DNA of 64,000 bases from Azadirachta indica (Eukaryota > Streptophyta > Magnoliopsida > Sapindales > Meliaceae): NCBI GenBank assembly GCA_022749755.1, contig CM040453.1:5230102-5294101 (forward strand). The letters are read 5' to 3'. A program made the translations under genes and the position numbers. This document shows, in pieces, positions 36,984-49,100 of this stretch (position 1 is the stretch's first letter; the number at the start of each line of letters is the position of its first letter). The notes beneath the pieces are model-generated. The model saw only the letters and a list, made by a program, of their open reading frames with translations, was not told where the DNA came from and ran no database searches.

Positions 36984-38735
36984 GAACTCTGAATCCTTTG
37001 TTGGCAAATGCCATAGTCCCATATTTTTAATCTTTTCCAATTTTATGAATCTACATTAGAGATAAGGCGTGAATTTTCCATGTATTGAAGCTGTAAAACT
37101 TGAATTACACTTTTCCATTTAGCAGTTCAATTTTCTTTTGTCTTCATATAACTGTCTATCAGGACCATCTGTGGTGAAAGCAGGACATATTTTTCACTGT
37201 AAAGCAATCAAAGTCTTATATCAAAACTCGGAGATTCATCTGGGCAGGTAGATCTCTGAGTCTCTGAACGTAAAGTGGCTGAGATTTAAAATTAAAAAAA
37301 AATACACCTTCAACTTTTAGGTGCTTGGTAGGGCAGCTGGATCTGCAAATAGATGGACTGAGAATAAATGCTTCTACATTCAGCCCGAGACTATTCCCAT
37401 ACTGGGTAATCTGCAGAGTATCTTCCTCGACTAGCATTGCCTCATGGTCTGTCCAAGCTTTAAATACCCTGGAAATCTTGCCTCTCTATCTCTGTATAAA
37501 ATTCAAGTTCCACCATTAAAGTAAAGAAGGTGACTTGTTTATAACGGGAAGATCCAATTCGATCCAAGCATTTACTATGGTATAGTTAGGATATGGAGAA
37601 GGGTATGAGATTTTTATAATTTAAAATGAGAGGCAACAATTCTGCTATCTTGTGTTGGATGTAAGTGATCACTCTCATGAAAAGTCGAAATCCTAATTGG
37701 CAAAGAGTAACGAGTACAAAAGTAAGCAGTCACTTCGATGTTCACATCAGCTTCATAATCATTGAAAGTGAAATCTTTAAAGCAATGAAAATTATGCTCC
37801 ATGTAGGTAGAAGCCAATATTGCTTCAACAGCTGATACCAAACATTTCATCTTTTCTAGTCGGGAAAATGGGCAAAATTATTGCATCTCTGGCTATTTAT
37901 TAGGCACTGGAACCATTTGCTTAATGAATCAGATAAGATGATACAAGGGAAATAAATAATTGATATGACTGATTTCTGTTCCTAATAAATATTAGCTGCC
38001 ATAAAGAGGTAATCACGGTCCAGGTTTCAATCAGTCTTGACATTCAATCAATTTGATAATTTATGAAATTGCGCCGAGAGGCCAGGACATCTGATTGCCA
38101 ACTCAGTAAGGTTGAAAATGCCAAGTCTTTAATGTAGTGCAATCGTAAGTCCTAGTACGGGCATCCTAATGTGTTAAATATCTCTTGTACCACTCAAAAA
38201 ATCTTCACGGTTGAACCCATACTAAGTTTACCACAAAAAATATTTCTGGCTTCTCTTCGTGTACATGATGAAAATTAGTAGCCCTGCAACTGTTCTTAAA
38301 GACCTCCTAAATTAAAGGCCACGTATACATCAAATATAACCTTAAGATCCAGTTCATGCATTCATACACAGTAACATTACCTCCTACAATTTTGTCTATG
38401 AGCACTTGCTAAACCATGCTGTGCGGAACCACAATCTAATGTCCACCTATTGAACAGAAAATTTAAAGACTATTTGTTCGGCAGGTATCATTAAGAGGAT
38501 TCCATGACAATCATGTTAAAATCACATCAACACCCATCAGTAATCTATACTAAAGATACCTTGCATATTTAAGCATCAAGTATGGAGGAAATTCAGGAAA
38601 GAGTATGAACTAGTGATACAGAGAACAAATGTTTTCATCAGCGCAAGTATGTTTCAACAAGAACAGAGTTTCTATTTACAGATTCTCCAGGCCGTAATAA
38701 TCACTCCCTTGCTTTAAAATTGTGTGAACATAAAC
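36984..38735. other. Intergenic between convergent NPF6.1 and RING genes
   Basis: The NPF6.1 3' UTR occupies the start. Short minus-strand frames at 37216-37437 and 37614-37850 match nothing I recognise. The right end is the RING gene 3' UTR. No RNA gene or repeat is evident. Confidence 0.5.
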
Positions 38736-41245
38736 TTAAGGGCTTTCACAGAACTCCATCTCCTGGCATTTCAGATAAAAAGCAGTTGAAGTGAGATAAA
38801 CATCAAGAGGTCTACGAATAATAGCCAAACAGAAGCTCTTTCAAAAGAGAAAAATAAAAATGCTAAACAAAAAGATTGCTGGAAAACCAACTCAAATTGC
38901 ATGTAATATCAGTAAAGTCGTGCCAGAGATGTTTCTGTGTTTTGGTTTTATTTCAAGCCATTGGACAGAAGCTACAAATAATTTTTGGTAGAAACTATTC
39001 ATGCCTGCATTTATTTAAGTATGTATGTAACTGTGAATATGCTCATGTGTCTCTGTGTGCATAGATAGCCACATATATTATGTATCAATTAGTCTACCAA
39101 AAATTTACCTCACACCCTTTATTCCCTATGGCCTGAAGAGACACCTCCACCCAGGGGCCAGAGGTGAGCACTTCTACGTAAAGTTCTATAAACTAAGTTA
39201 ATAGATTTTTGCTGCAGAAGCAATTTTTTCCTACCTTGCCACAAATTGGACAGCTTTCACTCCTTTCCAGCCACTCATAAATACAACCAAGGTGAAAATG
39301 GTGGGAACACCTTGCTGTGATTTTAGGATTTTCCAGAGTATATTCTGCAAGAAATAATGATCCACTTCAACACCACTTAAGAATCATGGAGGTCACTCTT
39401 TTCAATTCCAGCTCTTTTGCCTCACTAATAATTGACTATTTGAAAAAAATCGAGTAGACCAACAAGAGAGAGAAAAATAAAAGGTTCAAGTAAGCTACTA
39501 TGAGAATGTTTTCTAACATGAATATCTTAAAATACCATCAAGACAAGTAGGGCAGACATCTTCATCCTCGATAGATGTTTGCATATAAGCTCCATATGCA
39601 ACTTTAGTTGCCAGAGCCTTCTCTGAGGACTCACAGTGGACAAATTTACATTCTTCCTCAGGATCAACCGCATTCTGTTTCTTTCCAAAACCCAATGATT
39701 CTATTCCAGAACTGCTCATAGTTCTTCTTATAGGTTGTGTATCTTCCTGAAAATAAATGATCGACTTATCACGCCTAGAGACCAAGCCATCACGCTGTAA
39801 ACGAGAGTATCGCTGGTCAGTATCATATGGGACTGATCTGGACACTGCACACTGAGTATCATTTAGAGAATTATCCGGTAAAGCTGTTGCGGTCCCTGAT
39901 GATGCCAAAGAAGTAGCTCCGAGGTTTGACGATGGTACAGATCGACCATCAAGTCTCTGAAAGACTGCACCATACTGTACGAACATGGAGAACAGCAAAC
40001 AAAGAACAGATCAAAATGACATTACATTGTATCTGATAGCATGGAGATCACTCTGACAGAAAGCAAAGAAAGCAAAGAAACCACAGAATATATGAAACAT
40101 TGTACCATAGTGCACAAACATGGGGAACAGCAAACAAAGAACGGATCAAAATGACATTACATTGTATCCGATAGCAAGGGAATCACTCTGACAGAAAGCA
40201 AAGAAAGCAAAGAAACCACAGAATATATGAAAAATTGTACCATAATGCGCAAACAAAGAATGGATTAGATTGACATTACACTGTATCAGATAGTATGGGG
40301 ATCACTATGACAGAAAGCAAAGAAACCACAGAATATAATTAAAAAAATCTTAGAAATTTACCCTAACTGCTGAAAAATTAGCTGCTATACAAAGTATGAT
40401 GAAACAAACAATCCGTTTATCATAAAATTTTGACTATAGACACTCTCTAGAGTTATTCAAGAAAAGTAAGGTTAATATTTAGAGTATTGCAAATGGTTAG
40501 AGACCATTTATGTCTACAACTCTCTTGGACCATAACGCAGAAGTGCATGTATCTCACAAATTGAAAAGGTAAGTTAATCCATTGGCATTACAAGTAAAAC
40601 AAAGGAATAACAAAAGTTTGTTTTTAATGATAACCAGAAATCCAAGGACCTTTGTCTTATTGTAATTACAGATTCCTTTAGAATTATTTCTTATTAAACT
40701 CTAGAGCAAATTATATTTACAGTTCCCAGCAATGGCAGGATCAGTGCAATGAGAACAGAACATAAGTAAATTGCATAACTTGTGAAAAACATGCAAATTT
40801 GGATAATGTGCTTATGTGTAACCCAAACCCGAAAATCAAAGGTTTTATTGATAACTTAAAGTAAAACCAAGGCCAAAAGTCAGCAAGGAAGGGCTCTGAA
40901 TTCTGATGCCTAAGTGTCACCCTAATGCCTAATTTGTACTGCCTTCAACAAAAGAGCCAAGAAAATTGACAATCAGAGCCCTAAGTTCCTAATCCATGTG
41001 ATAAGTGATAGCCATCGACAACAATAGAAAAAGTAAGGAGATCAAACCAGGGACAGTATTCCCATACAGATTTAAAGATTAGAACTGTCCAAGTGTTTAG
41101 AATGGCCAAAAAGTGGAAATCATACCCCATTCAGCAGCTGGTGGAAAAAGAATCTTAGGCATATACAGTGGCGATATATAGAGTTGCTTGGATAAGCGTA
41201 CTCTTCAAGTTCCTCAATACATGGACAGCAGCAAAAAGAACCCAT
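38736..41245 (-). CDS. RING-H2 E3 ubiquitin ligase, At3g02290-like
   Basis: Four exons (41245-41126, 39974-39536, 39344-39235, 38762-38736) encode 231 residues. The first exon gives MGSFCCCPCIEELEEY, whose Met-Gly start and cysteine cluster suggest N-myristoylation and palmitoylation, hence membrane attachment. The family signature RLQRDGLVSRRDKS follows near residue 90. The C-terminal RING-H2 is complete: EDEDVCPTCLDEYTLEN, CSHHFHLGCIYEWLERS and CPICGKEMEFCESP. The last exon encodes only eight residues plus the stop. These proteins transfer ubiquitin from an E2 to unknown targets. The short terminal exons were chosen by splice consensus and phase. The first intron carries a three-copy repeat that overlaps the exon 2 acceptor. 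Confidence 0.85.
39967..40337. repeat. 135-bp tandem repeat, three copies, across a splice acceptor
   Basis: Copies start near 39967, 40102 and 40237, seen from aligned ccata and catgg landmarks exactly 135 bases apart. Shared blocks include gaacagcaaacaaagaa, gacattacattgtatc and gacagaaagcaaagaaa. Copy 1 contains the real acceptor and first bases of RING-gene exon 2 (minus strand). Copy 3 has lost about 12 bases. Confidence 0.9.
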
Positions 41246-43551
41246 CTTCACGCTTTCCCAGTATATCCAGAAAGCCTTCAAACAACTAGAATGCAGTCAA
41301 TCAGGAAACAAACACTATACTTTCAGAGTTTCTACTCCAAGCCTTGCAGACTTCTTGATATAATGATATTTGTTTAAGTGTTAGTCGGAATGAAGAGAAG
41401 TTCCAAATGTGAAATCATACCTGTGATAGAATGTGAGGAAAAATAAATAACTAACTACCGAGAGACTAAAATAGTAGCAAAAGCAACCCGAAATAAGAAC
41501 AAAAAGATTGAAGATAAATTTCATCAAACAATTTATTGGATTCATCAAACTTGAGAAGAAAAAGCTTAATCCTTCAATGTGTTGAGTGATCCTTAAAGTG
41601 CAATAATCTTTCCAGCAAGTATCCCTAAAATACCATGAAATGACAATTTTGAGAGGGAATTTGGATAACCCACAGAGAATACACAAACAGAGAAATTAAC
41701 TGATGAACATGAAACTAGAGCATAAAAAATTGAAGAAAAAGAGTAAAACTTTCAATTCAACTTTGTTCTAAATGATTCTAGAGTTTACCAGTTTCTAGAA
41801 CAGCCAAGAAATTAAAAAGTAAGTAAAGAAGAGAATTTTGCACCTAGGTGTGTGTACTTTACTCTCAGCTTTTTTTCTGAGCAGATCCGCTTAGAATCTA
41901 AGGTACGCCATGGACAACAATGACTTGTCAAAGCAGAAGCTTCATAATAATTTAGATTATGTTATAAACAAAAACAAAAACAAAAACGAAAGAACTATAA
42001 TGAAATGGATTTGGTGAGAGTGTGGACCAGCTCAGCTCAGCTCATCTCATATCATATTAATAATTATTATTATATTATTATTCAGAAATTAATCTAAAAT
42101 TTAATTATCTGGTAAGTGGTTGGATTCTTGAAAGTCATGATTGAGTTATAGATTAGATTAATTGCCTAACCTTCGTGATTATGAATCGAATCAATCACCC
42201 TCAAAATGTCTTAGGACTCTTGATTTGTGGGTGAGGTTGGTAATTGCAGAATTATCTTCAAATTTCTTTAGTATAATTTTAAATATTTGAAAATTTAAAG
42301 AATGTATTTGACAATAATGTTTTTTAAAGTGACCTTTTGAAAGAAAAACAATAAAAATGAGTTTAATTGTATTATTTCAAAGAAATAAAATTTTAAAAAG
42401 TAAAAATTAATTAATATTGTGTAACTTTAAAGTACGTTTACTTTAATAAGCAAAATTTTAATAAATACAAGAAGTTTCCGTCCATTTTCAATTCTCGTAT
42501 CAATTCTTTTTTTCCTACATTATTGAAATACGATTTTTTTAAATTTTTTTAATTTTTGAAATAGAAAATAAATTCTTATGCTTCCATTCCTGAAAGTAAT
42601 GTGACACGTCATGCTGTTTATGGGTAGCCGATAACTTGTAGCTTATAAAGAACGGGTTTAGTATTTGGTTACCAAGTTAAAATTTGGTAATTAAATAATC
42701 AAATACTATATATAAGCAAAATTTTAAAATTTAAAGTGAAAATGTGTATTCTTTTTGTGATAAAACCTTATAGTACAGTTAATTCAAACAGATTAAATTG
42801 AAATTTAAGTTATAATTTTTTTGTGATAAAAAAATGGTAAAGATATAAAAATTGAGGTAAATTTTGAGAAAGTTCAAGTGTAATAAATCAACATACTATA
42901 CTTAAAGACTTTAGTAATTGTTAGAAAATTTAAGAAAAAAATAACAATAATAAAAAGGAAAATGGAAAAACAACTGCCGACACGCACTCGGTGGATTTGT
43001 AAGTGGGGTCTGAAAACACAAACAAATTTAGGTAAAGTTTTTCTGATCTCCACTCCTGTTGAGATAGAATATGACTTTTCAACCATTTGACAAAAATCAA
43101 TAAGCTAATGTGAGTGTGAGTTGTGCTGCAATTATTTAATAAGTAAGTAAATAAAATGTGAGTAGAATTTGAGAACGAGTTTTCGCATCACACGTAAAAT
43201 GGATGTCCCGAGAGGTTATCCACCTATACAATAAAGGCTCATTATCATTTGTTAAATTCTGATTATTGCTTTGTTGTCTAAGGCGAGAATAAAACCACAT
43301 TAAACCGGTTCGTATAAATTGTATAAAGCAAAGCAAAACATGACCGATTGACAACTGTAAAAGTAAACAAAAAGGAAAATGTGAAGAGAATCAAACCCAG
43401 TTTGGCTCACAACAAAAATCACATTAAACTACTCTCCCTGGTTCCCTCAATTAATGGAGAATTTTGCATCTCCAATTACAAGTAATGTAATAGCAGCAAT
43501 ATTGATACAATGCAGAAACCAAGAAGACAGTAAATATAAAAGAAACACTAC
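41246..43551. other. Intergenic upstream of the RING gene; AT-rich
   Basis: Up to about 41,900 this may be 5' UTR or promoter of the RING gene. The rest is AT-rich with no supported gene, RNA or transposon. The last 150 bases are the 3' UTR of the next gene. Confidence 0.5.
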
Positions 43552-44848
43552 TCATATGGATTCAGCAGTTGCATGCATAGAACCACCGAGAAATCCTCCA
43601 TTCAGCAAGCTTAAGCTTTGCAGTTGCTGAGAAGCAGAAATGGTGGTGGGTTTTTGTTGTTGTTGTTGTTGTTGTTGTTCGTCTTGTTTTTTATCAAAGC
43701 AGTAAAATGGGGCTTGCCAATGTTCATCAGCTAGCACTGCTCCAACTTCAAATGTCATCACATGAGCCTCTCTCCCTGCGCTTGACAAACAAATCTTGAT
43801 ATCATAGCTGGTACATTACATGACATACATGTTCCAACTTTTGAAAAATCTAAACTCAGAGAACTGTATTTTATATACCAAATTGATCACAGTGAAAACT
43901 GTAGCATGATCATTTCAGAGAGTTGTCGGTATTATTTGAATGTAATGCATTCCTATTCCAGGACAGAAGTACTGTACAGTAGACTATACCATATGGTTAC
44001 CCAACCCTATTTGTGGCAATTTCTTAGTATTTTGTTGCGTGTGCATTTTGTTACATTTATAAAGCTATGCGTTGCATTTTGACAAACTTGGAAAATATAA
44101 CAAAATCCTCAGAGATTGCAGTTGAAAAAAGAAGAACCTGAAAATTTTGATTAAAAATTGCAAAGAACAATTCGAGTACGTACTGCACCATACGACCCCT
44201 GCTTCTAACAGTTGTTGGTAAATGCATACATGGTAGCGATTCATCACAAATGAAATGTTTCTACTAATTATACGTTCACTTTAGAATGACATTTTGCCTA
44301 TATTATAACCAAACACCAATTTACGATTATTAAAAAAGAAAGAAATTAATTAATAATTACATACCGGTGTAGAAAACCCAATGAACAGGTCTTTTGGTGA
44401 CAACATCCTCGTAGTACCAAACGAAGTCAACTTTTTCCCAAACATTGCAGAGAAACCCATCGACGTGTTGCTGACCCAAGTAGTTAGCTCCATCAAGCCA
44501 ATTAGGGCGCAGAATTCCCACCTCAAGCTGCGCCGTACTACACTCTTTGTTCGAATCCAATGTGTAAAAGAAGGAAGTCCCGTTATTCCATTCAAGGTCG
44601 TAGAGAAGTTTTCCCAGCTGTCTTCGAATTATGTTGAAGTTTCTGCCGTTGGGCCAGTCGTACCACAGATCGATCATTTCAAGTGATCCGCTGTAGTTCA
44701 TGAACAGAATTGAGTGGAATTGCTGCGGCCATGGCGTCGGTTTTGGGACGTCCTTGTTTTCTGATATGGGCGATGATAAGCGAAGGGAAAATAATGGGAA
44801 GAAGAAGATAAAGACGCCGAGGATAATTGGTTTGTGCAGAGGCTCCAT
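43552..44848 (-). CDS. At4g14100-like secreted protein of unknown function
   Basis: Two exons (44848-44365 and 43775-43552) encode 235 residues. Translation starts at MEPLHKP; in-frame codons just upstream lack an ATG. Residues 8-26 are a signal peptide or anchor ([16 protein letters not shown]). The core has [40 protein letters not shown] and [20 protein letters not shown], typical of plant proteins often labelled transferring glycosyl groups (Arabidopsis At4g14100/At3g23760, from memory). I see no known glycosyltransferase active site, so that label is doubtful. The C terminus carries eight consecutive Gln encoded by CAA repeats, then a low-complexity tail; this part is unlikely to be conserved. 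Confidence 0.7.
43651..43679. repeat. (GTT)n trinucleotide microsatellite coding for poly-Gln
   Basis: Nine or so GTT units on the plus strand are CAA (Gln) codons on the coding strand of the At4g14100-like gene, near its C terminus. Confidence 0.95.
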
Positions 44849-46107
44849 TGTCGAGACGCGTGTTGTTGTTACTTGCAATATTCTATATATATATATATAT
44901 ATATATACATAAATAGAGATATATTATCCGAGGTGCAGATGCCAGGACACGTGGTTTAGACTTAGCTTACCAATAGGAATTCTTTTCTGAGCTACGAAAA
45001 TTAAAATATAATTTCTCCTTCAAGTAAAAAAATAAATATTACTTAATACAATTTATTTTAATTTATTGTTAAAATTTTAAATTAGTTGTCTTAAATTTTT
45101 AATTAATTTATTAGGTAACAATAATAACATTTAAGAAAAAGTATCCGTCAATTTTTCGTACTTCTGAGTGTCCACCACTAGGTTATAGCTAACTTCTATA
45201 AACTGATCATAGATTTGTTATAAATTTGAGGCTTAAAATTGTAAATTTTATATTACACAACAATATGCTTTTTCTATTTGTGTTTTTTTCCCAAAAATTA
45301 AAAAAAAAAAATCAATAATCTTCAGTTAACAAATTCACGAGGACCACGACCTCGCAGGATTCCGTTGCTTTCCCCCCGAAGAAACATTGCACAGAAATTG
45401 AACTATAGAACCATCCTAGACCCAATGAGATCTCTTTAGTTTCAGTAAACACTCTTTACTTCCTAGTTGAAGACCACTTGCCAGTCCTCTTACCTTTTTT
45501 ATTGTAATTAGTGAAAAATATAATAAAATGATACATCCAGCGAACATAGGAACAACAATTATCAATGCATATTTATCACCTTAAAAGATCGAGCTACAAC
45601 TGCAAGATGGCAATTCCCGAGTCAACAATCACATTCGAAGAAAATCTAACGTCAAAAGATGGGCTATTCCCATCAGATGCAATCAATAATCTGACAGGTG
45701 TTAGTCAAAGATAAAAATATCAAAGAAACTACCATCTTATCCTAGCTACTCCAAATGATCAGTAAATTCAGATGGATGCCAACCAATTCGTTTCTTCACA
45801 ATGGTTTAACCAGATGCCTGGTTCAACACACATTTCACATGATGCTCAGCCAAAGGTATGTAATTTCTTTGTTGCAACAGTAAAATGGGAATTAACCAGA
45901 ACCATGAGAATTTTCAGGCAAGGTTAATTCCTATTATCATGATGAGGTCCTAGTGCAACAGTTTGCTATAAAAATTCAAAGCTGACAGTTCAGGCATCCC
46001 GGGGCATGTTAAAGCCCAAATGAAAGTAAGACAAGAGAAAGTGAGAGAACCTGAACTTACCTCACTTGAAAATTGCCAAAACATATTGTACAAAGTATGT
46101 GTTTTGC
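44849..46107. other. Intergenic: promoter of At4g14100-like gene and NEF1 3' UTR
   Basis: An (AT)n tract lies at 44884-44908, just upstream of the gene's start on the minus strand. The remainder is AT-rich with no supported gene. Bases from about 45,550 to 46,107 probably include the NEF1 3' UTR. Confidence 0.5.
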
Positions 46108-49100
46108 CTAAATATACTTCAATCCAGAGATATATTGCTGTCTAGAGATTATATACTGGGCCAGGGAATAAATAATTCCTAAGAGCCCCAATACCTTAAC
46201 CTGGATCACATCTGTTATTATGATGGATGGAAGATTAAGGGGCAATGTCAGCAGTGGTGTTGAGTCTGTCTGCTTAGTGTAACTCCACACAAACCGGTTG
46301 AAAACAATATGGCTAGGGAATGTTAGAATCAGGAGGGCCAAATTCTTTACTGCAAAGAACCAATCAGGACCACCAACTTCAAGTCCCCATCCCGCGTTCC
46401 CATGCCACACATCTTCCCATATGCTGTATAGGGTGCTCAATACCAGGTAGGCTGATATCGCAACTGTAACAGGGAAATACCTTGCTTGTCCCCGAAGCCA
46501 GCAACAAAATCAGAATCCTGGTTGAGAAGCAGTAAAATGGGAGCCAGGAAGAAAATTGCCTGGTTTGAGCCACCAGTAAGATTGACATTCAATATTAGGC
46601 ATATCGCAAAACACATTATAGTAGCAACATTGCCCACTGCTGGCATCCAAGCTCCCTCAGCAGCCATCCTCTTGATTGAGAATGTTGGTACTGTAGATGA
46701 ACGACGTTGCTGCATGAATCTCATTCGTGGAGGAAAACTAGAAGAATTGCTCTGACTAGATTGTCTATGTCTAATTCCACTCATTTCCGGAGTCTTTTCC
46801 CTCATAAGTGAAGCAAGTTCAAACTTTATCTCTAAAGCTATAAGCATAAATATTGCAGCATATAAACCAAGAAGAGATGTCCTTGCACCTTCAACAGCCA
46901 GAAGAGTGGTGAGCTTCCTGTCTTCCTCTCCAAAGTCACCAATTCCACTATCTCCAAGAATGCTTTTGATCCTGACCTGACCCTCCAACAGATATGTAAC
47001 TGGAAAGAGAGCCACAAGTAGAGCAAATATCCATGGTAGGAGCTTTGTGCTTGAAGCAGATGGAAAATGGGTGAAGACCACAAAGACACATGTGCCAACC
47101 ATGGTTACAACAATGAGGGCGTGCAAAACAGTAGCCTGAAGGAAGAATTCGGCAGATATGTAAACACCAAGAGCAATCCCCATAGCAATCGAGTAAAATG
47201 CTCTCAACTCTACAATGTATTTAATGGGTATGATGGATGTCACAGCTGCCAGAGTGAGCAAAATTGCAAGAATAAGCAGCCAAGATGGCCATGTAGGTTT
47301 TGATGCCATAAAGCCATAGATGGAAATGTCATCGGCAGATTGACGAGCAGCTTTGATTAGGTCAGAGCGGTATGTCCATGCCATTGGGATTGGAGGCTGC
47401 ATCAAAACAAATAGTAAACCTGTTGCCACTACCAGCACTAGACATCTCTTGGCAGGCTGCAAAAGGAAAAAAAAGGGTTATTAGTCCAGTCAAGCTTCAT
47501 TAGCATGGTAGCATGAGCAATAATGAAACCCTTTCTCATCAGGTCACTAAGGCTCAAATGAGCATTAGTGTAGGTCTGTAACTGTTATTGACAATATTTA
47601 TCTAACTTTTGAATTAAAATGGCAAGGAACAGATATCGTTTCAAGATTTATATTCATGAATTAACTTAATCATGGCATGCTGTATACAGTACAATTACCA
47701 TTAACTATATGGTAATTTTTCCTCAATTTAGTATTCAATATTCATTACATGTCTTGAGTCCTAAAATTTAAATATCCTCAGATGTTATTAGGAGACCAAT
47801 ACTATGAACTAACTATTAATGCAATGATAAATTGCATAAAATGACATGCACTAAGGTTCGTGAAGGGATCTTTCACTATTGTATTCATACCAAAACATGA
47901 GAGAAGTGTAGAGCAACTATGGGCACACAGGCCAATCCAGTCAAAATGATGCAGAAACCCAAAAGTAAACCATCAGATGGAGGTCTCCCGTTCCACCACT
48001 GTAGGGCTTCAAAAATAGTTTCCCGACAAAACCAGACAGATAAAGCCACCACAGTAGCATGTGTATAACCTTGCCAAGCTTTCATCTTTGAGGCTGTTCT
48101 TGACTTCTCCCTGCAGATTTCAGTAAAGGGAATGATAACCAAAATCAATAAAATGAAAAATTTTTATAAAAAGAGTGGGAAGACCTAGATCTCCTAGAAA
48201 GAAAAATCATCAAGCACATACTTGTAAAGAAGCAATGGAGGAGAAACAGCCAACAAAAGCACCGCTGCCACCCAGACAACAGACTTCGACGAAATAAAAA
48301 GCATAGCCAGTTTCGAAGAATAAAGGCAAGTCAAAACCCAAACTGCTTTTGGTCCAATTCGTTGATCCACAGACAGTATTCTAACCAATGCTAAACCGAT
48401 AAAAGTCGTCATGAGGACCATGTAGCTTGGATACATCACCTCATCCTCCAATCCGTAGTAGTATATGCTTGAGTAATTAAAAAATCTATTCTCAATGTGG
48501 CATAGCAACAGTGCATGGCTGATCAAGCCAATCTCCGTCAAAAAATGAAATTTTGCTGGTAGAAGAGCTAAACCAGGAACAAACATGGCTAGGACAACAT
48601 CAGCAACAATGAATTTACAAAAGAATTTCAAAGACATGCCTGCCAACCAGATATTTAGGTCCCAGAAATTACGCATCACAAACCAAATGACTGACAAGCT
48701 CCCCAGCAGAACAAAGGCAAAGTATGATGGCAAGCTCTTCTTTGTAAAAAAACGAGCCAAATAAAAGCCAGAAACTGCAGGCACCACCACAAACTGCAAA
48801 ATAAAGAACAATAATACAACAATTTTCAGAACATTCAAATTAAAGTTTCTTTTATTTTTTTCCCCTGATGATAGGAAACTTATTAACTGAAAGGCAACAA
48901 ATGCACAAAAGGTTTGAAAAATAGATGAGAGTAGATGCAGAAGGCACATTAAATTCCCTTAGGTCTCGTAAACCACATCTCAAATACTAAATTCACAGTG
49001 GTGAAGGCATTTACATGGATGTTTGGGCATTCTCACTAATAGGAACACATTATCAAACCCGTAAATCAGATCACATGCAGCACAACTAACCTCAAGAATG

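Noticed and set aside
37216..37850. Two minus-strand frames between NPF6.1 and the RING gene as a possible small gene
   Set aside because: No recognisable domain, no joining splice logic, and they lie in probable 3' UTR or spacer.
46465..46482. A 17-nt intron (gtatttccctgttacag) that would restore the NEF1 frame
   Set aside because: It has GT and AG ends but is far too short for plant splicing and would delete conserved residues RYFPVT.
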